From contig CP016211.1 of assembly GCA_001931535.1 (NCBI GenBank), forward strand, positions 11,516,377 through 11,580,376: 64,000 bases of DNA, written 5' to 3'. The position numbers were made by a program, and so were the translations under genes. The notes under the pieces are model-generated. The model had not been told where the DNA came from and did no database searches. It saw only the letters and a program-made list of their open reading frames with translations. How positions within the stretch are numbered: position 1 is the first letter of the stretch; each line of letters opens with the position of its first letter. Of the stretch, positions 9,158 to 16,778 are shown in pieces. Source of the DNA: Minicystis rosea. GTDB lineage: Bacteria; Myxococcota_A; Polyangia; Polyangiales; Polyangiaceae.

Positions 9158-9180
9158 TCGCGCCGCGGCAGCGGGCGCGA
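9158..9180. terminator. Hairpin between convergent genes
   Basis: Inverted repeat TCGCGCC / GGCGCGA (7 bp, 9-base loop) in the 45-base gap between two converging genes. No T-tract. Probable bidirectional terminator, weaker than the others in this window. Confidence 0.4.
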
Positions 9181-9188
9181 AGCGGGGC

Positions 9189-10310
9189 TCAGGATCGCGA
9201 GGTGTCGCGTTTGCGGCGCGTGCGGCCCTCCGCCTGTGCGGCCATGCACACGCGGAGCCCCTCCTGGAGGTTGCGCACCGTCGTGATGCTCGAGAGGTCC
9301 ATGCCCAGCGCGACGACCGTGTCCGACACGGCGGCACGGATGCCGGTGACGATCACGTCCGCGCCCAAGAGCTCCACCGCGCGCACGATGCGGACCAGAC
9401 GATCGGCCGTGTTGATGTCGACCGAGTCGACCGAGGTCAGATCGATGATCACGTGCTGCGTGTCGCCGGTCGAGATCCGGCGGAGCAGGCGCTCGCGGAG
9501 CACGATGGCGGTCTGCTCGTCGAGCGCGCCCACGACGGGGACCGCGAGGACGCCGTTCCACACCTGGAGGATCGGCGCCGACAGCGTGCGCAGCGTCAGC
9601 TCCTGCTCCTTGATGAGGCCCAGCTTCTCGCGCAGATCCAGCTCGGTCCGTGTGCGCTCGGCGATCTCCATCTGAAGCTTCTGCATGGCCACCGCGAGGT
9701 CCGCGCTCGTCGCCTGGCCGGCCTCGAGGAGCCGGTTCAGCCGAGACTCGATGGTCTCGTCGGTCGGCCGCACCAAGAACTCGTCGTACTCCGCGCCCGC
9801 GGCCGCGAACGCCGTCTGCTCGGCCCAACACGGCGTCCCGAAGAGGCGCCCCGTGATGCCCGCGAGCTTCCCCGCCGTCATGGCGCTGCCCCAACGGACG
9901 TTGAGCGCGCGCTGGTAGAGCGCCTCCCAACCATTCTTCACTCGATAATGGGCCTCGCAGCGCGCGTGGTCGAGGGAGACGAGCTCCCAGCGACCCCAGC
10001 CCGCAGGCCAGGAGATGGCCGACATGCGCGCGAGCCCCTCCTCGAAGGTCGGAGCGGCGCTGATGATGCCCCAATCACCCTCCACGCTCTGCTGCCCTCC
10101 GAGCTGGAGACACAAATTGAATCGCTCCACACCCACCATCGCCGAAAGGCCCGACATGAGCCCGGCGACGGAGTTCGGGATCCACATGCTCAGCGTGGGC
10201 ACGCCCGCCCACAGGTTGAGGCCCTCGTCGAGAGCCCACTCGATATCGAAGCCGATGTTCACCTTGGGATTGGTCATGACGAGCCCATTTTCATATCGCA
10301 GGACATCCAC
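9189..10310 (-). CDS. V4R-like sensory domain + STAS domain protein (RsbR-type regulator)
   Basis: A 373-residue soluble protein. Residues about 1-180 end with a pattern like the V4R/XylR_N ligand-binding family (AGITGRLFGTPCWAEQTAF, then YDEFLVRP). A short coiled coil (about 200-245) leads into a C-terminal STAS domain (about 255-355) with the RsbR/RsbS signature HVIIDLTSVDSVDINTAD and GADVIVTGIRAAVSDTVVAL. In RsbR proteins a Thr after 'VD' and a later Thr in 'AQT' are the phosphosites. Here the first position reads VDI and the second (SDT) is kept. A stressosome-like or partner-switching role is inferred. No RsbT-type kinase gene is adjacent. Confidence 0.7.
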   Translation of the reverse strand: MDVLRYENGLVMTNPKVNIGFDIEWALDEGLNLWAGVPTLSMWIPNSVAGLMSGLSAMVGVERFNLCLQLGGQQSVEGDWGIISAAPTFEEGLARMSAISWPAGWGRWELVSLDHARCEAHYRVKNGWEALYQRALNVRWGSAMTAGKLAGITGRLFGTPCWAEQTAFAAAGAEYDEFLVRPTDETIESRLNRLLEAGQATSADLAVAMQKLQMEIAERTRTELDLREKLGLIKEQELTLRTLSAPILQVWNGVLAVPVVGALDEQTAIVLRERLLRRISTGDTQHVIIDLTSVDSVDINTADRLVRIVRAVELLGADVIVTGIRAAVSDTVVALGMDLSSITTVRNLQEGLRVCMAAQAEGRTRRKRDTSRS

Positions 10311-10406
10311 GAGATGCGACGCAATCCGTGCAAGCTTCGTAGGAAGTCGTTGTGTGGGTGACGAGAATCCAGGACGCGCCCCATCGCGTCGCGCGGCACG
10401 TCATCG

Positions 10407-10423
10407 GATATCGATGCGATATC
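10407..10423. promoter_or_regulatory. Short palindrome upstream of the STAS gene
   Basis: GATATCG-ATG-CGATATC, a 7-bp perfect inverted repeat about 97 bases upstream of the STAS gene start. It could be an operator; nothing else supports this. Confidence 0.25.
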
Positions 10424-10600
10424 GAGATGATGGGACGCGTGTCTCGTATGACGTCCGCGAGCCTCGGCGCACGATTGCCTAGAGACTGGACCTCATGTCG
10501 TAACGACCATTGTGTTCCGCGCCACGATGCAATCGAGCGATCGGTGCGCCGTCACGAGGGCTCGAAGCCCAGGCGCATGCGGGACGACACCATGGCTCGC

Positions 10601-10632
10601 ACGATGAAGCGCTCTGCGGAGCGCCTCATCGT
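10601..10632 (-). terminator. Hairpin after the histidine kinase operon
   Basis: ACGATGA / TCATCGT outer stem (7 bp), one A-C mismatch, GCGCTC / GAGCGC inner stem (6 bp), TGCG loop. It begins 4 bases after the kinase stop codon. No T-tract. Confidence 0.6.
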
Positions 10633-10636
10633 CGGC

Positions 10637-11893
10637 TCAATGATCGCTCTTCGGCGCGGCCGCCGTCGGCAACCCCACACAGAACACGGTCCCACGAGGC
10701 TCGTTGCCGTCGACGCGGATGCGACCGCCGTGGCTCTGCACGATGCTGCGCACGATGCTGAGGCCGAGGCCGGTGCCGCTCTGGTCCGCCTTCGTGGTGA
10801 AGAAGGGCTCGAACACGCGCTCGCGGTGCTCCTCGTCGATCCCGTGACCGTCGTCGCTCACGGTGATCTCCACCTCGTCGTCGCGCATCGACGTGGTGAT
10901 GGTGAGCATGCCGCCGCCCTCGCGCATCGCGTGGGCCGCGTTGGTGAAGAGGTTCACGAACACCTGCGTGAGCTGGCCGGCCACGCCGCGCACCGCGCGC
11001 ACCTCGCCGAACTGGCGCTCCACCAGCACGCCCGTCGAGTCGAGCTCGTGCTCGCAGAAGACCAGCGCGCGATCGATGACGTCATGGATCGCCACGGGCG
11101 CGGGCACCTCGCTCGAGGGGCGCGAGTAGGCCGTCAGATCGCGGGAGAAGCGGAGGATGCGCTCCGCCGCCTCGTTGATGCGCGCGAGGCGCTCCACGTC
11201 GGACTGCTCGCCGCCCGTGCGCGTCAGCTTCTTCCGCAGGAAATCCGAATAGGCCACGATCGTGGTCAGCGGATTGTTCAGCTCGTGAACGATCCCCGCC
11301 GCGATCTGGCCGAGCGAGGCGAGCTTCTCCGATTGGATCACCTGCGCCCGCAGCGCTTGCAGGCTGCGCGCGACCGCGCGGTGATGATCGACCACGGCAG
11401 CGATCATCGCGGTCACGCGCTCGAAGAGCTGTCCGGCGATGGCGCTGTTGTCGAGGCGGCCCTCGTCGTCGCAGGCGACGTGCAAGGTCGATCCATCCGC
11501 GCCGATGGCGAGCACGCGCTCGCTGGCGAGCTCGGGGAAGAGGCGCGCGGGATCGGGATCCACCTGCCGCGCCGAAGGATCGAGCGCGAGCCGAATCACG
11601 AGCTGGCGCTCCACCGCCGATTGCAAAGGATGATCGGACGTCGAGGTCGGCGTGCTCGGCGCGCTGGGTATGCACGCGCCCACGGCCACTTCGTCGAGCA
11701 AATCACGCGCCCCGGAGAGGATGACGGTCACGTCCTCTTCGAGCGACGCGCCGGCGCGCACGCTGCATTGGATCGCGAGGAGCCGGTCGAGCCAGTCCAC
11801 GGGCAGCGTGTGACGCGTGCTCGGCCGCTCGGTGCTGGGCACCGCCGGCGCCTCGGAGGGACGAGGTTCGTGGATCACATCTTCGGCTGCCAT
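10637..11893 (-). CDS. Soluble sensor histidine kinase (GAF-like + HisKA + HATPase_c)
   Basis: A 418-residue kinase with no membrane segments. Residues about 30-175 are probably a diverged GAF-like sensory domain. The H-box is at about 198-210 with phospho-acceptor His203 (GIVHELNNPL). The ATP-binding domain shows the N-box (VNLFTNAAHAM, about 313-323), the G1 box DDGHGI, the F-box FEPFFTTK and the G2 box GTGLGLSIV (373-381). All elements of an active kinase are present. Its start overlaps the end of the preceding REC-GAF-PAS-PAS-HisKA gene by 19 bases, so the two are co-translated. The partner lacks an ATPase domain, which makes this protein the obvious ATP-using subunit. A hairpin follows the stop. 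Confidence 0.92.
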   Translation of the reverse strand: MAAEDVIHEPRPSEAPAVPSTERPSTRHTLPVDWLDRLLAIQCSVRAGASLEEDVTVILSGARDLLDEVAVGACIPSAPSTPTSTSDHPLQSAVERQLVIRLALDPSARQVDPDPARLFPELASERVLAIGADGSTLHVACDDEGRLDNSAIAGQLFERVTAMIAAVVDHHRAVARSLQALRAQVIQSEKLASLGQIAAGIVHELNNPLTTIVAYSDFLRKKLTRTGGEQSDVERLARINEAAERILRFSRDLTAYSRPSSEVPAPVAIHDVIDRALVFCEHELDSTGVLVERQFGEVRAVRGVAGQLTQVFVNLFTNAAHAMREGGGMLTITTSMRDDEVEITVSDDGHGIDEEHRERVFEPFFTTKADQSGTGLGLSIVRSIVQSHGGRIRVDGNEPRGTVFCVGLPTAAAPKSDH

Positions 11894-13938
11894 TCGTCCT
11901 CGCGCGGTCTCGTGGTGCCGCCTTCGTCGAGCGGTTCGGCGACGCTGGAGGAGCGGTCGAGATCGAGGATCTTCGCCGCGCCCACGTACGTCTTCGTCTC
12001 GTAGCGGGTGATCTTGCCGATCTTGCGCACGATGTCGGCCATCCGCTCGCCCTCTTGGAGCAGGATCTGCGCGGCGTGCTGCACGGATCCGGGGTCCGTC
12101 GCCCGCCGTCGAATCATCTCCGCGTACCCGAGCACGCTGGTGAGCGGTTGGTTGAGCTCGTGCGCGGCGGCGCCCGCCAGCTCCGCGATCAGCGCCTGCT
12201 TCTCGCGCGCGCGGAGCTCTTCCTCCGCGACGGAGAGCTTCGCTTCCATGCGCAGCCGCTCGCGCAGATCGGTGAACACGCCGACCGATCCGATCGGGTG
12301 CCCCTTGTCCATGATCAGCGCCGCCGACACCAGCACCGGCACCGCCGAGCCGTCGTTGCCCATCAGGTCGGTGCGGTAACTCTCCAGCCGGCCGGGCCCG
12401 CCCTGCTCAGGCGCATGAATGAGGCGCATGATGGTGCGCGCCACGCCGGGCGGATAGAGATCGCGCGCGTTCATGTGCCCCACCACGTCGCGCGCTTCCC
12501 ACCCCGTGAGCCGCTCGGCCGCGCGGTTGAAGATGCGGATCTCGCCGCGCATGCTGCACGAGATGATCGCGTCCACCGAGCTCTCGATGACGCGCTCGAG
12601 GAACTCCTTCGTCTTGATCAGCTCGGCCTCGGTGGCCCGATCGTCGGTCACGTCGCGGAAGCTCACCAAGATGGCGCCGCTGTCCTCGCGGAGCACGCCG
12701 CCGAAGCTCACGGAGAGCACCCGCCGCGCGCCGTCGCCGCGCTGGATCAGGAGATCCACCATGTGCGGATACTCCCCGCGCGCGAAGCCCGCGTGGATGT
12801 CGTCGAGGCGCCCGCGCTCGCGTGGATCGATCAAATCGGCGAGCGCTCCCGCGGCGAGCTCCGTCTCCGATCGACCGGTGATGGCGTGCGCGCGCGGGTT
12901 CGAAAAGAGGATCTGCCCGTCCGTGTCCATCACCACGATCCCGTCGGCCGTGGAGTGGAAGAAGTCCGCGTAGCGCTGGAGCGCCTTGAGCCGCTTCTCG
13001 GCCTCGAACCGGGCGAAGGTGATCTGCTGCGTCTGATCGCGCATCGACTGGAGGATGCGCGCGTTGCGCAGCGCGATGGCCGTGGCGTTGGCCACCGTGC
13101 GCGCCAGCGACAGCTCGTGCTCGCGCGGCGCGGTCGGGTGGCGGCTGCGCAGGAAGAGCACGCCCATGGGCCGATCCTCGAAGAGGATGGGCAGGAGCGC
13201 CAGCGAGCGAAACCCGTTCTGCGGCATGTCCCCGCGCACCACGTCGAGGAGCGGATGCGTGGCCGCGTCATCGATGACGAGCGGGCTGCCCGTCGCCATC
13301 ACCTGCTGAATCTCGGGGTATTTCCCGAGCGAAATGGGCAAATCGCGGAGCTCGCGATCGTCGCTCGCGGCCACCACGTAGCCGATGTCGCCCTGGTCGC
13401 GCACCAGCACGATGCTGCAGCGATCGACCCGCGCCACCTCGGCGATGCGCCGCACGACCGTGAAGAGGATGTTGCGAAAATCGAGCGTCGACGACAGCGC
13501 CTGCGTCAGCTCGAGCACCACCTTGGCGTCGCGCTCCTTGCGCGCGAGCGCGTCCACGTACTCGCGCATGCGGAGCTGCCCGCGGATGCGGGCCACGAGC
13601 TCCACCGGGCGGAAGGGCTTGCGCACGAAATCGTCCGCGCCCATCTCGAAGGCCTTGGCCACGTCGTCGTCCGAGTCGAGCGCGGTGAGCACGACCACGG
13701 GCACGTCGGCGGTGCGTGGATCGTCGCGGATGGCCGCGAGCACCGCGAACCCATCGGGCGGCGGCATCACCAGATCCAGGAGCACCAGGCACGGCACGCT
13801 TTGCGTGAGCCACGAAAGCGCCTCCGCGCCCGACGTGACCACCGCGGTGGTGAGCCCAGCGCCGCCGAGCGCTTGGGCCAGCACGTGTCGGCTCACGGCA
13901 TCGTCGTCGACGACGAGGACCGGCGCATGGCTTGGCAC
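11875..13938 (-). CDS. REC-GAF-PAS-PAS-HisKA signalling protein lacking a HATPase domain
   Basis: A 687-residue protein from the GTG start used here; another GTG at 14007 would add 23 unlikely residues, and neither has a clear ribosome site. Domain order: receiver (about 6-120; acidic DDD at 11-13, phospho-acceptor Asp55 in LLDLVM, Lys107 in RKPF), GAF (about 140-315), PAS (about 340-455; SNPRAHAITGRS), PAS (about 465-580; FNRAAERLTGWE), then HisKA with His593 in AAHELNQPL. The protein ends about 95 residues after that His. There is no N, G1, F or G2 box, so it cannot bind ATP as a normal kinase. The downstream kinase gene overlaps it by 19 bases and could phosphorylate it or form a mixed dimer. 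Confidence 0.88.
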   Translation of the reverse strand: MPSHAPVLVVDDDAVSRHVLAQALGGAGLTTAVVTSGAEALSWLTQSVPCLVLLDLVMPPPDGFAVLAAIRDDPRTADVPVVVLTALDSDDDVAKAFEMGADDFVRKPFRPVELVARIRGQLRMREYVDALARKERDAKVVLELTQALSSTLDFRNILFTVVRRIAEVARVDRCSIVLVRDQGDIGYVVAASDDRELRDLPISLGKYPEIQQVMATGSPLVIDDAATHPLLDVVRGDMPQNGFRSLALLPILFEDRPMGVLFLRSRHPTAPREHELSLARTVANATAIALRNARILQSMRDQTQQITFARFEAEKRLKALQRYADFFHSTADGIVVMDTDGQILFSNPRAHAITGRSETELAAGALADLIDPRERGRLDDIHAGFARGEYPHMVDLLIQRGDGARRVLSVSFGGVLREDSGAILVSFRDVTDDRATEAELIKTKEFLERVIESSVDAIISCSMRGEIRIFNRAAERLTGWEARDVVGHMNARDLYPPGVARTIMRLIHAPEQGGPGRLESYRTDLMGNDGSAVPVLVSAALIMDKGHPIGSVGVFTDLRERLRMEAKLSVAEEELRAREKQALIAELAGAAAHELNQPLTSVLGYAEMIRRRATDPGSVQHAAQILLQEGERMADIVRKIGKITRYETKTYVGAAKILDLDRSSSVAEPLDEGGTTRPREDEWQPKM

Positions 13939-14216
13939 GATCCGAAGCTTACTCGGCCTCGCCCCGCAGAGAGAAGCACCAATCCGAACGATTTCCTGGC
14001 AGCCCACGGGTATCGCTGGCGACCACCCACTGGCTCCACACGCGATCCACGCGGAGATTTGCGGTGATTTCGGCGCGCCGTCGCGGCCGGATCGCGCGTG
14101 CGTTGCGCGGACGTCACCGAATCGAACGTGCCGTCACCGTCGCGGCCGAACCATTTCTCGTCGCGCGCATCGTTGACGCGTAAGCGGCACCACGGCAAGC
14201 ATCGCGCCCAAGTACG

Positions 14217-16778
14217 ATGCGCTCACGCTGGCACGTTGCAGGCGGATGCATGCAGGTCGCGCTCCTCGTGACGGCATGCGGTGGAGAGACTTCGAGCACC
14301 GCCGGCACCGGCGGGGGCACGAGCAGCAGCACCACGACCAGCAGCGCGGGCGGCGCTGCGACGACGAGCACGGCCACCGGCACCGGCGGCGCCGGCGGAT
14401 CGGGCTGCGGCTGCGGCCCGCACGCGAGCTGCGATGCGCAGGGCAACTGCGCCTGCGATCCCGGCTTCACCGGCGACGGCCAGCAGTGCGACGACATCGA
14501 CGAGTGCGCCGAGCACCTCGACGATTGTCACGCCACCGCCGCCTGCGAAAACACGCCCGGCGGCTTCACCTGCTCCTGCCCCACGGGCAAGGTCGGCGAC
14601 CCGCTCACGGGCTGCGATTCACGCTACGCCGAGGTCGCCGCCGGCGCTTACCACACCTGCGCGCGCCGCCAGGACAAGGCCGTCTTCTGCTTCGGCAATG
14701 GTGGTAGCGGTCGCCTCGGCAATGCCCTCTCCGCACATCAGCCCGCGCCCGTGCAAGCCGGCGCCGCCAGCAATTGGCAGCGCATCTCCGGGGGCACCGC
14801 GCACACGTGCGGCATCAAGGAGACCGGCACGCTCTGGTGTTGGGGCACCAACGGCAATGGTCAGCTCGGCCTCGGCTACACCGACGCGCAGACGCTGCCC
14901 GCCAACATCAGCCTCACCCGCACGTGGACCAGCGTCGCCGCCGGCGAGACGCACACCTGCGCGGTCGAGAGCGACGGCACCCTCTCGTGCTTCGGCCGCA
15001 ACAACGCGGGCCAGCTCGCCACCGGATCGGCGAACGCGCAGGAGCTCCTGCCCGTCCACGTGAACGTCGATCCCGCCGCCACCGCGCCCGAGACCGATTG
15101 GAAGGAGGCCTTCTCCGGCCGCGAGACGGCCTGCGCCACCAAGCAGAATGGCAATCTCTACTGCTGGGGTCGCAACGCCGATCTCCAGGTCGGCAAGACC
15201 GGCGGCGGCTTCGTCTCCGTCCCCTTCCTCGTCGAGACCACGGCCGGCGCCAAGGACACCGACTGGGCCCAAGTCTCCATCGGCTTCACCACCTGCGGCC
15301 TCAAGCAGAATGGCAATCTCTATTGCTGGGGTCGCGGCGCCGAGGGCGCGCTCGGCAACAACGGCACCGTCGGCAGCGCGCCGCCGGTCGCCGTCATGGC
15401 AGGCACGTCGTGGAAGGCCGTCGGCGTCGGCACCTACCACGTCTGCGCCGTGCAAATGAACGGCGCGCTCTACTGCTGGGGTCGCAACCAATCTGCGCAG
15501 ATCGCCGCCGGCGCGCCCGGCGCCATCCTCCAGCCCATGCAGATTGGCACCGACGTCGATTGGGTATCGGTGTCCGGCGGCGCCGCCCACACCTGCGCCC
15601 TCAAGCAGGATGGCCGCGTCCTCTGCTGGGGCTCGCGCGTCTATGGCCAGATCGGCGATGGCACCATGAGCCTCGCCACGGCCCCTGTGCAAATCGGCAC
15701 TGCGTCCACCTGGAAAGGCGTCACCACCTTCGGCGACATGGGTTGTGCGCTCGGGGCCGCCGGTGAGCCTTCGTGTTGGGGCAACGGCGAATATGGCCAG
15801 CTCGGCGCCGGCAACATCGTGAGCGCGTCCGCCCCCGCGCCGGCCTCCACCGCCACGGCCTTCACGCGCATCGCCCCCGGCCGCCAGCACGCCTGCGGCA
15901 TCACCCAGGCCGGGCAAATCCAGTGCACCGGCCGCAATGCCAATGGCCAGCTCGCCACCGGCAACACCACCTCGGCCACCGCTTTCGCGCCCATCCTCAC
16001 CACCAGCAAGCCTTATGCGGGCCTCTCCTGGAGCGACATCGCCTCCGGTGAGCTCCATGGTTGCGCCATTGCCACCGACGCCTCTCTCTGGTGCTGGGGC
16101 TACAATGCTTATGGCCAGGTCGGCCAAGCCGCGAACCCCGCCACGGGCACCCTCGTCCAAGTCGCGGCGGCCACGGCCAAGAATTGGTCCCGCGTCGTCG
16201 CCGGCCAATACCACACCTGCGCCACCCGCACCGATCACACACTCCATTGCTTCGGCCGCAACGTCGAAGGCCAAATCGGTGACGGCACCCTCGTGGACGT
16301 GAAGACCCCCTTCAGCCACGGCGCCGGTTGGAGCGACTCCATCGCCGCCGGCGTCAACCACACCTGCGCCGTCAAGCTCGATGGCACGCTCTGGTGTTGG
16401 GGGAAGAACTCCAACAACCAGCTCGGCGACAGCACCACCACCGATCGCACCACGCCCACGCAAATCGGCGTCGACACCGATTGGGCCACCGTCTCCGCCG
16501 GCAACGTCTTCACCTGCGGGCGCAAGACCGACGGCTCTCTCTACTGCTGGGGCGCCAACAACGTCGGTCAGCTCGGCCTCGGCGATCTCGGCCAGCGCAA
16601 AGCACCCACGCCGGTCTCCGGCGGCGCACCGTGGCTCGACGTGCGCACCGGCTATTCCCAGACGTGCGGCCTGCGCCAGGACAGCACCCTCTGGTGTTGG
16701 GGCTCCGGCGAGCTCGGGCAAAACGCTTTGGGCGATGGTTGGGCCCTCGCTCCCACGCTCATCAAGATGGCACCATGA
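14217..16778 (+). CDS. RCC1-repeat lipoprotein with EGF-like modules (first of tandem pair)
   Basis: An 853-residue protein with lipobox LVTAC near residue 21. A low-complexity Thr/Ser/Gly stalk follows, then Cys-rich EGF-like modules (about 63-135, with DIDECAEH as a calcium-binding EGF signature). The remainder is RCC1-type propeller repeats. I count 14 copies of the CWG..G.GQLG blade signature, equal to two seven-bladed propellers. Most blades carry two cysteines, one in HTC and one in YCWG/WCWG, so disulfides across blades are likely in this secreted protein. The stop overlaps the start of a paralogue of nearly the same length (ATGA). Function is unknown; surface binding is inferred. Confidence 0.85.
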   Translation: MRSRWHVAGGCMQVALLVTACGGETSSTAGTGGGTSSSTTTSSAGGAATTSTATGTGGAGGSGCGCGPHASCDAQGNCACDPGFTGDGQQCDDIDECAEHLDDCHATAACENTPGGFTCSCPTGKVGDPLTGCDSRYAEVAAGAYHTCARRQDKAVFCFGNGGSGRLGNALSAHQPAPVQAGAASNWQRISGGTAHTCGIKETGTLWCWGTNGNGQLGLGYTDAQTLPANISLTRTWTSVAAGETHTCAVESDGTLSCFGRNNAGQLATGSANAQELLPVHVNVDPAATAPETDWKEAFSGRETACATKQNGNLYCWGRNADLQVGKTGGGFVSVPFLVETTAGAKDTDWAQVSIGFTTCGLKQNGNLYCWGRGAEGALGNNGTVGSAPPVAVMAGTSWKAVGVGTYHVCAVQMNGALYCWGRNQSAQIAAGAPGAILQPMQIGTDVDWVSVSGGAAHTCALKQDGRVLCWGSRVYGQIGDGTMSLATAPVQIGTASTWKGVTTFGDMGCALGAAGEPSCWGNGEYGQLGAGNIVSASAPAPASTATAFTRIAPGRQHACGITQAGQIQCTGRNANGQLATGNTTSATAFAPILTTSKPYAGLSWSDIASGELHGCAIATDASLWCWGYNAYGQVGQAANPATGTLVQVAAATAKNWSRVVAGQYHTCATRTDHTLHCFGRNVEGQIGDGTLVDVKTPFSHGAGWSDSIAAGVNHTCAVKLDGTLWCWGKNSNNQLGDSTTTDRTTPTQIGVDTDWATVSAGNVFTCGRKTDGSLYCWGANNVGQLGLGDLGQRKAPTPVSGGAPWLDVRTGYSQTCGLRQDSTLWCWGSGELGQNALGDGWALAPTLIKMAP

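Larger units (their letters stand above)
10311..10636. other. Intergenic region between two minus-strand units
   Basis: A 326-base gap with no convincing gene. It holds the upstream region of the STAS gene, a short palindrome (10407-10423), and a hairpin ending the histidine kinase operon (10601-10632). Confidence 0.6.

Noticed and set aside
12055..14067. Plus-strand open frame opposite the REC-GAF-PAS-PAS-HisKA gene
   Set aside because: His/Arg/Ala-rich antisense frame without any recognisable domain.
14619..16721. 700-codon minus-strand open frame opposite the first RCC1 gene
   Set aside because: Its repeats mirror the RCC1 repeats; composition (Gly/Ala/Glu/Asp) is that of an antisense frame.
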